DNA of 64,000 nt from Pseudomonas flavescens (GCF_013408425.1 NZ_JACBYV010000001.1:3658001-3722000); one strand, 5' to 3'; counted from the stretch's first letter, positions 24,160 through 34,226 are shown. Made by a program: numbers and translations. The notes: a model not told the origin generated them from the letters alone.

Positions 24160-27100
24160 TTACGCCATCTGGGTATCGAGGTTGGCACCATCCCCCTTGT
24201 AGTCGTCGTGCACCAGGTGATCCCAGCCGTTTTCCGGCAGGCGACCTTCCTCACGGTAGAACGCGTATTCCTCTTCGCGGTACTCGAAGATGCTCTGGTC
24301 ATCCGGTGCGTCCCGCTGGGCATAGTTGTACATGTAGTCGTCGAGGAACTCGTAGCGCTGCAGCCCGTTCTCGGTGAGCAGGCCCTGGGTATCCAGGTCC
24401 TTGAACAACTGATCGAGGTCGGCACGGTGGGCATCCATGCGGTTGCTGTGCTTGATGTCTTCGACGATCAGGAACGGCGTCAGCGCCACGGTCAATGCAG
24501 CGCCAGCCCACAACAACGGCCCGGCAAGAGCCCTGGCGGCATTGGAGCCCATCAGCGCGGCCATCTGCGCACCGCCGCCAGCGACGTTGAAGGCGCCAGC
24601 AGCCACGGTGATCGCCCCCTGGGCGATGGCGACCTGGTCGTTGCTGCCCATCCCGGATTTGATCTTCAGGCCGCCGAGCACCAGATCGGCAACACCCGTG
24701 AAGCTGTTGGCACCCGCATCCATGATCCGCAGGAAAGCGGAAATACCACGGCTGGTCGGCGTGCTGCCGTTGAGCCCGGGGTTCTTGGCGAAGCCATCAC
24801 GGAAGCCATCGTTGATGGTCTTGAGTTGCTCGTCGGACATGTTGAGCTTTTCGGCGAGCTTCTCCTTGTTGTCGATGGGCGCGGCATCGACGGCACTGTT
24901 GAAGTCCTCGTAGAGCTTCTTCACCTCGCCCTGGATCACGCTCATGTTGTGCCCGGCGCCGCCGGGTGCATCCTTGCCGAATATCTGTGGCAGCGACTTG
25001 TCCAGGCCGAGCATCTGGTTGGTCTGGGTGCCACGGATGTTGTCGTAGATGTTGCTGCCCAGATTGACGAAGTGCTGGCCGGCGCCCAGCACACTGACGA
25101 AGTCCTTGGCGATGGCCAGGCGCTCTTCCGGCGTATCGGCCAGGGTGCCGCCCTTGCCGGCCAGTTGGTAGATGCCCGACGCCAGGGAGATCAAGCCACC
25201 AGTTGAACCCAGTGCTCCGTTGGCGTTGAGCTCGGTGATGGTCTTCAGCATGCTGCCGTGAGCGCCCTCGCCCAGGGTCTTGTAGACGTCCTTGCCCATG
25301 ACCTTGTCGATGTCGGCCGAGGTCACCGTGCCATTCTTGGCGAAGGTCGCACCCAGTTCCTTCAGGGCATCGCCGAAGGCCTTGGCGGTCTGCTTGTTGC
25401 CGAGAAATTCCTGAACGAAACGCTCCGTTTCCACGGTGCGGCGGGTCATGTCGATGCCGCCTTTCTTCAAGGCGGTGAGCAGTGTCTTGATGGTGTCCTG
25501 AGTGGCCAGGGCAGTGTTGTCATCGCTGATCAGCGATGGGTCGGCCATCAGTTTGTCGAGGTCCATGGTGGTGGCATCGATCATCATGTGCTGCGAGAAC
25601 TGCGCGGCCTTGTCGGGATCGAACGCCGTCAGGGACGCGTAGGTCTTGGCGATGTCCGCCTCGGCCAGATCGCCCAGGCCCTTCTCTTTCAGGTCGGCGA
25701 TATAACGCGAATATTCCTCGGAGAATGCCGTGTCTTCGAGCTTCTCGCGCACGCCGTCCTTGTCGGGCAAGGCATCCAGCGCCTTGTCCTGCTGGGCCTT
25801 GAAATCCTTCTGCACGCTTTGCGAGCCGAACAATTGGCCGATCTGCTCGTCGAGCTTCGTGCCGTCGATGATCGCTGACAGGTCATCGCCATTGGCCTTG
25901 GCAGTGCTCTTGCCCATGGAGATGTCGAGGGTGACCATGTCCAGGCCATTCTCGGTGGCTGCCTGGGCACGCAAGGCGTTGTAGAGTTTGGCGCGTTCGT
26001 CATCCTTGCCGATGCTGCCGTTGTCGATGCCGGCCTTCCAGTCCTTCATCAGGTTCTGCCAGGTCATTTCGCTGACCGTGAGCTTGCCGTTCTTGTCCTT
26101 GGGGTCGACGGTGGTGGTCTCGAGATTGGCGATGTCGAGCTCGCTGGCAGGTGGCAGCCCGGCGGCTTCACGGGCTAAATCCATCTTGCTGTCCTCTGTC
26201 GGCTCGGGCCCCTTGAGGGCGGAAAAACCATGCTTGCCGAAGTCCTGCAGGCGCCCGGCTTCGGTGCCGTGCCTGGCTTCGCCGCTCTTGGTCACACCGT
26301 CGATCTTGCCGTTGCCGATGTCTGCGCCGGTGAGCACCTTGCCGTCGGCATCGTGGGTTTCGATGTGCTCGAGCACCTGGGAGGCGCGGTAGGCGGCATC
26401 GGCGTCGGTTTCGAAATCACCGACCTGCTCCTTGAGCATGTCCTTGATGCCGCTCTGGTTGCCGAGGTTCTTGAGCAACGGATCGCCGTCGATGATCTCC
26501 TGGGCGGTGCGCTCGTCGTTCTTCGGCCGCTCCCAGATGATGCCCAGTTGCTCGGCCTGCGCCCTGGCTTCCTTGTTGTCCGCAGCCGCGGTGGGGTTGC
26601 GCAGTTCGCCCTGCAGATGCGAGAAGCCATACTTGCCGAAGTCCTGCAGGCGCCCGGCTTCGGTGCCGTTCTTGGCATCGCCGCCTTTGGTGAAACCGTC
26701 GACGCGGCCATTGCCGACATCCTTGCCAGCGATCTTGTCGCCGGAGCCGTCGAGGGTTTCGATGTGTTCGAGCACCTGGGCGGCACGGAAGGCGGCATCC
26801 GGGTCATTCTCGAAATCACCGACACGCTCCTTGAGCATGTCCTTCACGCCACTCTGGTTGCCGAGGTTCTTGAGCCGCGGGCTGTCGTCGATGATGTCCT
26901 GTGCCGAGCGCTCGTCACCCTCGGGGCGTTGCCATTGAATGCCGACGGCTTCGGCCTGCTGACGGGCTTGCTTGTCATCGGCGGCCGTGCTCACGTCATT
27001 GAGCTTGCCCTCGAGATGGTCGAAACCATACTTGCCGAAATCCTGCAGCCGGCCGGCTTCGGTGCCGTGCTTGGCATCGCCGCCCTTGGTGAAGCCATCG

Positions 27101-27441
27101 ACCCGACCGTTATCGACGTTGTCGCTGACGATACGGTTGCCACTGCTGTCTATCTTCTCGATATGTTCGAGCACCTGAGCGGCGCGAAAGGCGGCATCGG
27201 GGTCGTTCTCGAAATCACCGACGCGATCCCTGAGCATGTCCTTCACGCCACTCTGGTTACCCAGGTTCTTGAGCAGTGGGCTGTCCTCGATGATCTCCTT
27301 GGCGGAGCGCTTGTCGTCCGCTGGCTTTTCCCAGCGAATGCCTGCCTGCTTGGCCTGTTCGGTCGCCTGATCCCAATCCTTGACGGAGTTCGAGTCACCC
27401 TTGGCGTCGACGCCTTGGTTGTTCGTAGCCTTGACGGTCAT
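24160..27441 (-). CDS. HrpK-like type III helper/translocator-domain protein with triple N-terminal repeat
   Basis: The ATG at 27441 follows AAGGA by about 8 bases and gives 1093 residues. Residues 22 to about 415 hold three repeats of exactly 133 residues, each with WxxP, LLKNLGNQSG, VGDFENDPDAAF, QVLEHIE, GRVDGFTKGGDA and TEAGRLQDFGKYGF. The C-terminal part (from about 440) matches in style the HrpK family of type III secreted helper proteins, with hydrophobic stretches near 935-990 (AITVAAGAFNVAGGGAQM, LLWAGAALTVALTPFLIV). There is no Sec signal, as expected for type III or other non-Sec export. No secretion apparatus gene is in the window. It is the largest cytosolic-type protein here. 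Confidence 0.7.
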   Translation of the reverse strand: MTVKATNNQGVDAKGDSNSVKDWDQATEQAKQAGIRWEKPADDKRSAKEIIEDSPLLKNLGNQSGVKDMLRDRVGDFENDPDAAFRAAQVLEHIEKIDSSGNRIVSDNVDNGRVDGFTKGGDAKHGTEAGRLQDFGKYGFDHLEGKLNDVSTAADDKQARQQAEAVGIQWQRPEGDERSAQDIIDDSPRLKNLGNQSGVKDMLKERVGDFENDPDAAFRAAQVLEHIETLDGSGDKIAGKDVGNGRVDGFTKGGDAKNGTEAGRLQDFGKYGFSHLQGELRNPTAAADNKEARAQAEQLGIIWERPKNDERTAQEIIDGDPLLKNLGNQSGIKDMLKEQVGDFETDADAAYRASQVLEHIETHDADGKVLTGADIGNGKIDGVTKSGEARHGTEAGRLQDFGKHGFSALKGPEPTEDSKMDLAREAAGLPPASELDIANLETTTVDPKDKNGKLTVSEMTWQNLMKDWKAGIDNGSIGKDDERAKLYNALRAQAATENGLDMVTLDISMGKSTAKANGDDLSAIIDGTKLDEQIGQLFGSQSVQKDFKAQQDKALDALPDKDGVREKLEDTAFSEEYSRYIADLKEKGLGDLAEADIAKTYASLTAFDPDKAAQFSQHMMIDATTMDLDKLMADPSLISDDNTALATQDTIKTLLTALKKGGIDMTRRTVETERFVQEFLGNKQTAKAFGDALKELGATFAKNGTVTSADIDKVMGKDVYKTLGEGAHGSMLKTITELNANGALGSTGGLISLASGIYQLAGKGGTLADTPEERLAIAKDFVSVLGAGQHFVNLGSNIYDNIRGTQTNQMLGLDKSLPQIFGKDAPGGAGHNMSVIQGEVKKLYEDFNSAVDAAPIDNKEKLAEKLNMSDEQLKTINDGFRDGFAKNPGLNGSTPTSRGISAFLRIMDAGANSFTGVADLVLGGLKIKSGMGSNDQVAIAQGAITVAAGAFNVAGGGAQMAALMGSNAARALAGPLLWAGAALTVALTPFLIVEDIKHSNRMDAHRADLDQLFKDLDTQGLLTENGLQRYEFLDDYMYNYAQRDAPDDQSIFEYREEEYAFYREEGRLPENGWDHLVHDDYKGDGANLDTQMA
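26209..27378 (-). repeat. Three tandem 399-base repeats inside the HrpK-like gene
   Basis: The codon for the conserved Trp in WEKP/WQRP/WERP falls at 27331, 26932 and 26533 on the plus strand, giving two identical 399-base steps. The DNA is similar but clearly diverged between copies, so the expansion is old and kept in frame. Confidence 0.8.
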
Positions 27442-27729
27442 TGTTTTATCCTTCTGCGGGACACCAGAAAAGTACAGTGACTGCCGGTGCTTGCATGGCT
27501 GGTCGCAAGCCTCGCTACTGGTAGAACTGGTACAAGTGGAGGCGCCGCCCACAGGCTGCGCCCGCTTCCCGCCCCGAACGTCAAGACGCACCGGCAGCGG
27601 GACACCCACCATGAAACCCGCTGCGCATGAAAATACGATGACGCCTCGGCGATCGCGCTGTTGAAGGGCGATTCGGTAGCGCGCCCGCGGTTCGGCCCGG
27701 CACTGCAGAGCGTTGCGAGTCGCCTATGG

Positions 27730-29343
27730 CTAGGCGGTGAGCAGGCTGCCCAGACGCTCGCCGATGATCACGCAGGGCGCCATGGTGTTGCCGGTGGTGA
27801 TCCGCGGCATGATCGAAGCATCGGCGATGCGCAGACGCTGGATGCCGTAGACCCGCAGCTGTGCGTCGACCACCGACAAGGCATCCGTGCCCATCTTCGC
27901 CGTGCATGACTGGTGCCACACGGTGGACGCCGCGTTGCGCACGAATGCCTCGAGCGCAGCACCGCGCAATGGCCCGGGCATGACCTCGCGTCTTGCGAAG
28001 GGGCGCATGGTTTCGCTGTTGCCGATCTCTCGACACAACTCGACCGCGCGCACCAGGGCTTGCAGATCCTCCGGTTCGCTGAGCGCGCCGCTGTCGATCT
28101 TCAGCGGGTCCATGGCACCGCTGCCCGTGAGGGTGATCGACCCTCTGCTTTTGGGCCGCACGAGGCCTGGAAGCAATGACCAGGCCGCCGCGGGCGGATG
28201 GAACATGGCCTGTGCCTCGGGGGTCGCGATGGGGATTTCGGCGAGAAAGGTCTGGATGTCCGGCGCGTCGAGCGCGGCGCTGCTTTTCCACAGGAACGTC
28301 GACTCGCCGGCGTTGTTGCGCGGTGCGTGAGCCTGTTCGTAATCCCAGATGCAACCGGAAACCATGATGTGGTCCTGGTAGTTCTGGCCGACACCCGGCA
28401 GGTGCTGCACCGGCTCGATAGAGTGCCTGGCAAGCTGCTGCGCATCGCCGATTCCCGACAGCATGAGCACCTTGGGCGTGTTGATCGCTCCCAACGACAG
28501 CACCACCTCCTCACCAGCTCCGAAGTGGATGATCCGGCCTTGGTAGAGCACTTCGACGCCGACCGCCCGCTGGCCCTCCAGCAGCACACGCAGGACGTGT
28601 GCGTGGGTCAGTACCGTCAGGTTGGGCTGCGCCATCGACGGGAACACGTAGCTGCGGAATATCGAGCGTCGGCGCCCGTCACTCAGGCACACGTTGGTCA
28701 GTGCCGCACCGCCTGGCCCCTCCATCATCGCGCCGTTCTGGTCGTCGTAAACGGTCATCCCGAGCTTCGCCGCCGCGGCCAGCATGGCAGGCGCGACCGG
28801 ATTGGGGTCGGGCGCAGGTTGCACGAACACCGGGCCGCCCGTGCCTCGACGCAGTGGGTCCGGGGCGCCCTGCCAGTTCTCGATGCGCCGGTAGGTGGCC
28901 AGTGTCGACTGATAGTTCCAGGCCGGGTCGCCGGACTCGCTGGCGAAATGGTCCCAGTCGCTGCTGTGCCCACGGGACCAGACCATCACGTTGATCGAGG
29001 CGCCCCCGCCGAGCACCTTGCCCATCGAGAGGGGCATCTGCCGACCGTGCAGGTGCGGGTTGGGCTGCGCCACGAACTGCCAATCGCGCTCACTGCCCAG
29101 GTTGGTGAACCAGACCCCGGCATCGCTGACGCTGGATAGGTCGTCGCTGCCGCCTGCCTCGAGCAGCAGCACCCTGATGTCCGGGTTTTCCGCCAGACGC
29201 CGGGCAACCACCGAGCCCGAAGTACCGGAGCCGCAGACGATGTAATCGTATGCGCTGCGAAGGTTGGTTTGCTGGCGAAACTGGTTCTCTTCAACCTGAC
29301 GAGCGAAGTCTGCTTCGTCGGCGATACAGGAATGATTGTTCAC
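27730..29343 (-). CDS. GMC-family FAD-dependent oxidoreductase (choline/alcohol dehydrogenase-like)
   Basis: This 537-residue enzyme has an FAD-binding GSGTSGSVVARRLAE motif near residue 38, followed by VLLLEAGG. The GMC signature is PLSMGKVLGGGASINVM, and the second signature near 270-300 is GEEVVLSLGAINTPKVLM. The catalytic histidine region is WHQSCTAKMG, and a typical C-terminal GMC end follows (DASIMPRITTGNTMAP). The start is GTG with a weak TAGG upstream, so the true start may be a few codons later. It probably oxidises an alcohol or amino-alcohol. The neighbouring minus-strand AraC gene may control it. Confidence 0.88.
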   Translation of the reverse strand: MNNHSCIADEADFARQVEENQFRQQTNLRSAYDYIVCGSGTSGSVVARRLAENPDIRVLLLEAGGSDDLSSVSDAGVWFTNLGSERDWQFVAQPNPHLHGRQMPLSMGKVLGGGASINVMVWSRGHSSDWDHFASESGDPAWNYQSTLATYRRIENWQGAPDPLRRGTGGPVFVQPAPDPNPVAPAMLAAAAKLGMTVYDDQNGAMMEGPGGAALTNVCLSDGRRRSIFRSYVFPSMAQPNLTVLTHAHVLRVLLEGQRAVGVEVLYQGRIIHFGAGEEVVLSLGAINTPKVLMLSGIGDAQQLARHSIEPVQHLPGVGQNYQDHIMVSGCIWDYEQAHAPRNNAGESTFLWKSSAALDAPDIQTFLAEIPIATPEAQAMFHPPAAAWSLLPGLVRPKSRGSITLTGSGAMDPLKIDSGALSEPEDLQALVRAVELCREIGNSETMRPFARREVMPGPLRGAALEAFVRNAASTVWHQSCTAKMGTDALSVVDAQLRVYGIQRLRIADASIMPRITTGNTMAPCVIIGERLGSLLTA

Positions 29344-29563
29344 GAATGGGCCTATGCACCGTTGCAGCGGACGCGATGAACGACTGCCGAACAGGTGAGC
29401 AACGAAAGGAGGCGGCTGGCGTCATGACGCTGGCCATGGAATGGATCGGTCTGTGAAGACCCGATCGATTCTAGAGCGGGACCGACGTACGCCCCTTACC
29501 TGCAGGGCGCATGCTGCATGCCCCGGAGGCGCTATCGATGATCAGGCGAGTGGCGGGACGTTC

Positions 29564-30502
29564 TTACCTGGCCGCGCCGACCTGCGAAGGGCAGATGCCG
29601 AAATGCGCCTGATAGGCACGACTGAAATGCGAGGCCGTGGCGAAGCCGGATTGCCAGGCCACATCCTGCACGCTTGGGCGCCCGGCGGTGGAAGTCAGCA
29701 GCCGCTGCGCATGCTGCAGGCGGACGCTCCAGACCTGCCGCATCAGGGTGGTGTTCTGCTCCCTGAACAAGCGTTGCAGGTGCTTGACCGAAACGTGGGC
29801 CGCTTCGGCGACCGCCGTGCAGTCGAGACGTGGGTCTGCCAGATGCAGATGGATATGCCGTCGGGCTCTCGACAGAACGGCGTCGGCACTGCGCGACCTG
29901 GCTTTGTCCCCTGCCCCGCCCAGCATGCTATCGACCAGGTCGAGCAACTGTCGGCCCATCAGGTCACGGACCGCCGGGCCAGGGGCGACATGCTGCTGCG
30001 CGATGCAGTGAATCAGGTCACGGATGGCCCGGGTATCCGCCGAGCCCACATCGGTGATGACCGGCGAGCGCAGCGAGTGCCGCAGGCCACGCTCCCGCAG
30101 GATGCCCTTGGGAATGCGCAGTACGGTCATTTGCCCACGCTCGGCAAACGACTCGTGGAAACGCCGTTCAGGGTCGATGAAGAACATGCTGCCCGCAGTA
30201 AACCGGTGAGTGCTTCCAGCCTGTTCGATGTCGACACGCCCACCGGTCATCAGCTTCAGGTACAGCCACTGGCCTTGCCATGAGCCCTGATCTTCGCCTG
30301 CGGGCACCAACGCGAGCGACACGAGGTCGGCACGCGTCACCCCGATATCGCCCAGGTGCCAGCTTTGCGCAGATGAACCTGCGATGTGCGCCTGATCGAA
30401 TTGGCAATGCAGCCCGTGGTGTTCGAGCATGGCGGCCGCCCAATCGTTCTCGGCATCAGGCCCCAGATGGAAAGCGATGGGCGGGTTGTGTGAGCGTGTC
30501 AT
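29564..30502 (-). CDS. AraC-family transcriptional regulator
   Basis: The ATG at 30502 (MTRSHNPPIAF) has an AGG 8 bases upstream; a longer frame to 30544 has none. The 312-residue protein has an N-terminal AraC-binding-like domain (about 1-175) with GSMFFIDPERRFHESF. Its C-terminal double HTH (about 215-310) includes CTAVAEAAHVSVKHLQRLF and SVQDVAWQSGFATASHFSRAYQAHFG, the AraC signature. It lies upstream of the GMC oxidoreductase on the same strand with a 220-base gap and likely activates that gene in response to its substrate. Confidence 0.88.
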   Translation of the reverse strand: MTRSHNPPIAFHLGPDAENDWAAAMLEHHGLHCQFDQAHIAGSSAQSWHLGDIGVTRADLVSLALVPAGEDQGSWQGQWLYLKLMTGGRVDIEQAGSTHRFTAGSMFFIDPERRFHESFAERGQMTVLRIPKGILRERGLRHSLRSPVITDVGSADTRAIRDLIHCIAQQHVAPGPAVRDLMGRQLLDLVDSMLGGAGDKARSRSADAVLSRARRHIHLHLADPRLDCTAVAEAAHVSVKHLQRLFREQNTTLMRQVWSVRLQHAQRLLTSTAGRPSVQDVAWQSGFATASHFSRAYQAHFGICPSQVGAAR

Positions 30503-30695
30503 GAGAATGACCTGATCGATTCGGCGTGTACTGACGGGAACCATGAACAGCCGAAGCGGCTTGCTGCACGGGCTGGCAGCAGCCTACGCCGATTCGCCAG
30601 GCGCGACCGTGCATTCGGCCTGACGGCACTGTTTCACGGCAGCGAGATGGCTTGCTCGGCAGCGATGAGTCGGCCCGGTGGACAGGCCCCAGAAA

Positions 30696-30733
30696 CAAAA
30701 AACGCGGTACCTGCTCGGCAGGCACCGCGTTCT
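30696..30733 (-). terminator. Rho-independent terminator of the PiT gene
   Basis: AACGCGGTACCTGC and GCAGGCACCGCGTT pair over 13 of 14 positions around a TCG loop, and on the minus strand the stem is followed by TTTTTT. It lies 15 bases beyond the stop of the phosphate transporter gene. Confidence 0.9.
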
Positions 30734-30747
30734 CGCAAGCAGCGCTA

Positions 30748-32220
30748 TCAGCCGAAGATCAGCGTCGCGCCATAGAACAGACCTGCTGCCAGCGCCATGG
30801 AGGTGGGCAAGGTAAGTACCCAGGCCAGCAGGATGTTGCTGATGGTGCTGCCCTGCAGGCCACTGCGGTTGGCGACCATGGTGCCGGCAACCCCGGATGA
30901 CAGCACATGGGTGGTGGATACCGGCAGGCTGTAGACGTTGGCCAGCCCGATGGCGCAGGCGGCGGTGATCTGCGCGCTCATGCCCTGGGCATAGGTCATG
31001 CCCTGCTTGCCGATCTTCTCACCGACGGTTTTCACCACGCGCTTCCAGCCGACCATGGTGCCGATCCCCAGGGCCAGGGCCACGGCGATGATCACCCAGA
31101 AAGGCGCGTACTCGGTGGTCGCGGTCAGGTCCTTGCGCAGCTTGTCGAGGTCGGCCTTCTCGCGAGCTGGCAGGTTTTCGAGCTTGCCGACTTTCTTGGC
31201 CGAGTCATCCAGGCAGAGCAGGTAGCGACGGATGTCGATGCGCTTCTCTTCGCTCAGGCTGTGGTAGTCCTTCACGCCGTCGAGGGTCTTGAGCAACGTG
31301 GTGATGGTCAGCTCGGTGAGTTTCGGATCGCAACGAAATTGCTTCGGCAGTTCGCTGTTGCCGGATTTGCCCAGGGCCAGGAACTCGTTCAGGGTCGGCG
31401 CGTTGCGCTGATAGAACTCGCCCAGGTGAATGGCCGCGTCGCGGGTACGCTCGATCTGGTAGGTGGTGCTGTTCAGGTCGAGAACGAACTTGGCCGGCAC
31501 TATGCCGATCAGCACCAGCATGATCAGACCGATGCCCTTCTGACCATCGTTGGAGCCGTGCACGAAGCTCACCGCCATGGCCGAGACGATCAGTACCAGG
31601 CGGTTCCAGAACGGCGGCTTGTTCTTGCCTTTGATTTCCTTGCGCGAGACCGGCGTGCTATGCACCTTCGGCGTCGGCATCCAGTGCTTGAGCGCGAGAA
31701 ACAGCAGCGCGGCGACAATGAAACCGGCAATCGGCGAGAAGATCAGCGACAGGCCGATATCACTGGCTTTCTGCCAGTTCACGCCGTCACCGAGCGGAAT
31801 GTCGGTGAGCAGCGCATTGGCCAGGCCCACGCCGAGGATCGAGCCGATCAGCGTGTGCGAGCTGGAGGCCGGAATGCCGAAGTACCAGGTGCCGAGGTTC
31901 CAGGTGATCGCCGCAGCCAGCAGCGAGAACACCATGATCAGGCCATGGGAGGTATTCACGTTGATCAGCAGCTCGACCGGCAGCAGGTGAACGATGGCGT
32001 AAGCCACCCCCACGCCACCGAGCAAGACACCGAAGAAGTTGAATATGCCCGACATGACGACGGCCAGGTTTGGCGGCATGGCTTTCGTGTAGATGACCGT
32101 CGCCACGGCGTTGGCCGTATCGTGGAAACCATTGATGAATTCGAAGGTGAGGACGAAGAGCAAGGCGAGTGCCAGGCTCAACGCCAACCAGGCGTCGAGC
32201 CCGCTGAATAATTCGAACAT
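30748..32220 (-). CDS. pit: PiT-family inorganic phosphate transporter
   Basis: The 490-residue inner-membrane protein has both family signatures: GFHDTANAVATVIYT near residue 31 and the second-repeat SFVHGSNDGQKGIGLIML near 219. A SSSHTLIG-type motif follows the first (GIPASSSHTLIGS) and its partner VSTTHVLSSG lies in the C-terminal half. About ten hydrophobic helices surround a charged central loop (about 265-370), as in bacterial low-affinity PitA. It takes up metal-phosphate by proton symport. No Pho-box-like repeat is visible in the 294-base gap upstream, consistent with a phosphate-independent gene. No PhoU-like partner is adjacent. Confidence 0.93.
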   Translation of the reverse strand: MFELFSGLDAWLALSLALALLFVLTFEFINGFHDTANAVATVIYTKAMPPNLAVVMSGIFNFFGVLLGGVGVAYAIVHLLPVELLINVNTSHGLIMVFSLLAAAITWNLGTWYFGIPASSSHTLIGSILGVGLANALLTDIPLGDGVNWQKASDIGLSLIFSPIAGFIVAALLFLALKHWMPTPKVHSTPVSRKEIKGKNKPPFWNRLVLIVSAMAVSFVHGSNDGQKGIGLIMLVLIGIVPAKFVLDLNSTTYQIERTRDAAIHLGEFYQRNAPTLNEFLALGKSGNSELPKQFRCDPKLTELTITTLLKTLDGVKDYHSLSEEKRIDIRRYLLCLDDSAKKVGKLENLPAREKADLDKLRKDLTATTEYAPFWVIIAVALALGIGTMVGWKRVVKTVGEKIGKQGMTYAQGMSAQITAACAIGLANVYSLPVSTTHVLSSGVAGTMVANRSGLQGSTISNILLAWVLTLPTSMALAAGLFYGATLIFG

Positions 32221-32514
32221 GAGGGTTTAGGTCTGGCTCAATGAGAGGGCTGGGTTATTCCAGATGAAGCCTGGAACGGCTGCCGTTTACGCTCTGCGGA
32301 TGCGGAGTTCCTCCGCTGCCGGAAAATTATCGACGGGATTTGTCCAGAAATCGACTTATAAACGTCACGAGAGCGTAAAGAATCCGTATTTTTTATCCAT
32401 CACCACCGATCGGGCCGAGGCTCGCCGGGTGGCTCGGGGCGCCCATGCGAGGCTATTCGCCAGGGTGCATTGCGGCCCAGTGGCCCGTCGTTGAGCGCCG
32501 CGATGCCCGGATGG

Positions 32515-32913
32515 CTACCTGACCAACCGCGACAACGGCAGCCAGATGAAGGCAAGCATCCACACATAGAAGCCATAGCTGTACCCGGTGATCGAAATCC
32601 TTCCGTCACCATCATTCCAGATACCGCTGTAGGTGAACGAGGTCAGCCCCAGCGCGATCGCCGCAGCCGAACAAACGCGCACGCGCCCAGGCTTTGTGGA
32701 TAAGTAGGCGACAGCGAAGGCTACGTTCGCCAGCCATGCGATGCCCCCATCGGGTATCGCCAACGCGCCGGTCAGCAAGACTTCCCAGCCATAGACGACC
32801 GGCGGGACCTCGAGCCTTTCGTGGTGCTGCCTGATGGCTGGCAGCAGCAGACTCAGCACATAGAAGAGAAGAGCGAGGTCTTTCGGCTCGAGCTGAAACG
32901 GGCGGAATGTCAT
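32515..32913 (-). CDS. Small integral membrane protein of unknown function
   Basis: AAGGA lies 6 bases before the ATG at 32913, giving 132 residues (MTFRPFQLEPKDLALLFYVL...). There are about four hydrophobic segments: LALLFYVLSLLLPAI, GWEVLLTGALAIPDGG, WLANVAFAVAYLS and VWMLAFIWLPLSRL. No motif points to a function and I do not recognise the family. It lies between trmK and the phosphate transporter on the same strand with gaps of about 180 and 294 bases, so it may be expressed alone. Confidence 0.6.
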   Translation of the reverse strand: MTFRPFQLEPKDLALLFYVLSLLLPAIRQHHERLEVPPVVYGWEVLLTGALAIPDGGIAWLANVAFAVAYLSTKPGRVRVCSAAAIALGLTSFTYSGIWNDGDGRISITGYSYGFYVWMLAFIWLPLSRLVR

Positions 32914-33094
32914 CGCGTGTCCTTGCCAGGTGAAACCGTCCATCAGCCCATTCAACGAGCTGCGTATGGAGGGGACTGCCGTCGCTATCGGGCCCGATAT
33001 GCTACCGACTTTGCCCTGTTGCCTGATGACCGACTGCACAAAATCGCGCCGGCCTCCAGTCGTCGATGACCATCGCCAAGGATCCTTCTCAAGG

Positions 33095-33790
33095 TCATGC
33101 CAGCAGCTCGGTGATCCATCGGATCTGCTGGGCGAGCGACTGCACCCTCTCATCGGCCACCTGCTGCCGTGCCTGGGCGAAGTTGGCCAGGGTCTGGCGC
33201 TTCAACTGCAGCAGGCGTTGCCACTTGGCCAGGAATACGGGGCTGCGCTCGCGCAGTTGCAGGGGCCCGAAATACAGTTCCTCGGCGCTGTACGAAACCG
33301 GCCCGGTACGCTCGGCGACGATGATTTCGTAGTAGAAGCGGTGTTCCCGCAGCAGCTCTTCGTGGAGGATGCGGTAGCCGTTTTCCATCAGCCATTGGCG
33401 CAGCGGCTGCTCGCCGCCGTTGGGCTGCAGGATCAGGCGCTCCTCGCCGCTCAGACGGTTCTTGTCGCGTTCGAGAATGTCGCGAATGGTCTCACCGCCC
33501 ATGCCGCAGAGGCTGACCACCGTGATGCCATCTGCCGGCTCGATCGCTGCCAAGCCACTGGCCAGGCGCACGCTGATGCGCGCGCCCAGTTGGTTCTCGT
33601 CCACGGTGCGCTCGGCAGCCAGAAACGGAGTCATGGCCACCTCGCCAGCCACCGCGGCGTCGATGACGCCACGGTTCATCAGCGCCACGGGCAGGTAGCC
33701 GTGGTCCGAGCCGATGTCGGCCAGCCGCGCGCCGACCGGCATATGCGCCGCCACGCGTTCGAGACGCTCGGACAAGCTTCGCTCGTTCAA
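33095..33790 (-). CDS. trmK: tRNA (adenine(22)-N1)-methyltransferase TrmK
   Basis: I use a TTG start at 33790 because the family begins near LNERSLSERLERVA and AGAGG lies 6 bases upstream; a longer frame to 33868 has an implausible leader. The 231-residue product has SAM-binding motif I LADIGSDHGYLPVALM, the SLCGMGGETI motif and LILQPN, which together mark the TrmK/YqfN family. It methylates N1 of A22 in certain tRNAs with SAM. A helical C-terminus (LQLKRQTLANFAQARQQVA) resembles the coiled-coil arm of known TrmK. Confidence 0.85.
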   Translation of the reverse strand: MNERSLSERLERVAAHMPVGARLADIGSDHGYLPVALMNRGVIDAAVAGEVAMTPFLAAERTVDENQLGARISVRLASGLAAIEPADGITVVSLCGMGGETIRDILERDKNRLSGEERLILQPNGGEQPLRQWLMENGYRILHEELLREHRFYYEIIVAERTGPVSYSAEELYFGPLQLRERSPVFLAKWQRLLQLKRQTLANFAQARQQVADERVQSLAQQIRWITELLA

Positions 33791-33926
33791 CTCCAACCTC
33801 TTTTCACCACGGCCGCCAGGCAGGTTGCGCCGGCTCGGCGCGCGATTCTGTCGGGCAATGGCATACATGGCAAATCCCGACGACGCGCATCAGGGGGCAA
33901 ACGAGTGCAGCCCCATCGCTCGGGCT

Positions 33927-33972
33927 GAGCAAAGCGATGGCCGGGATCACACTCCCGAGCATCGCTTCGCTC
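33927..33972. repeat. REP-like palindromic element, copy A
   Basis: GAGCAAAGCGATG and CATCGCTTCGCTC pair over 12 of 13 positions around a 20-base loop that holds an inner GGGA/TCCC. A related element with the same arm and loop lengths, in opposite orientation, lies at 36911-36954. The rest of the 436-base gap (33791-34226) between trmK and the lacI-type gene holds no gene that I can support. Confidence 0.5.
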
Positions 33973-34226
33973 GCCCCTGGCTATGTCGTCGATCTCACGG
34001 CTATCGCAAACAGCCGTACTGAGAACTGAACACGCATCGGGCCTCCACGCCGGGCTCGAACGGCACGCTCGCCGCGAATCCAGTTCCTGAAAGTTATCGA
34101 CATATGCACCCAGCGCTCTGGGAAATTCGACACATGATCTTGAAGTCTGCGCGATGCTGCACATAGTAAAAACGCGCCTGGGCATTCATACTTATCCATG
34201 CAAATGTTCGGTGTTAAGAGAGCCAA

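Noticed and set aside
26230..27480. Long plus-strand frame opposite the HrpK-like gene
   Set aside because: It arises from the three DNA repeats read in antisense; no family pattern and no start signal.
32221..32514. Pho box before the phosphate transporter
   Set aside because: No paired CTGTCAT-type repeats are present.
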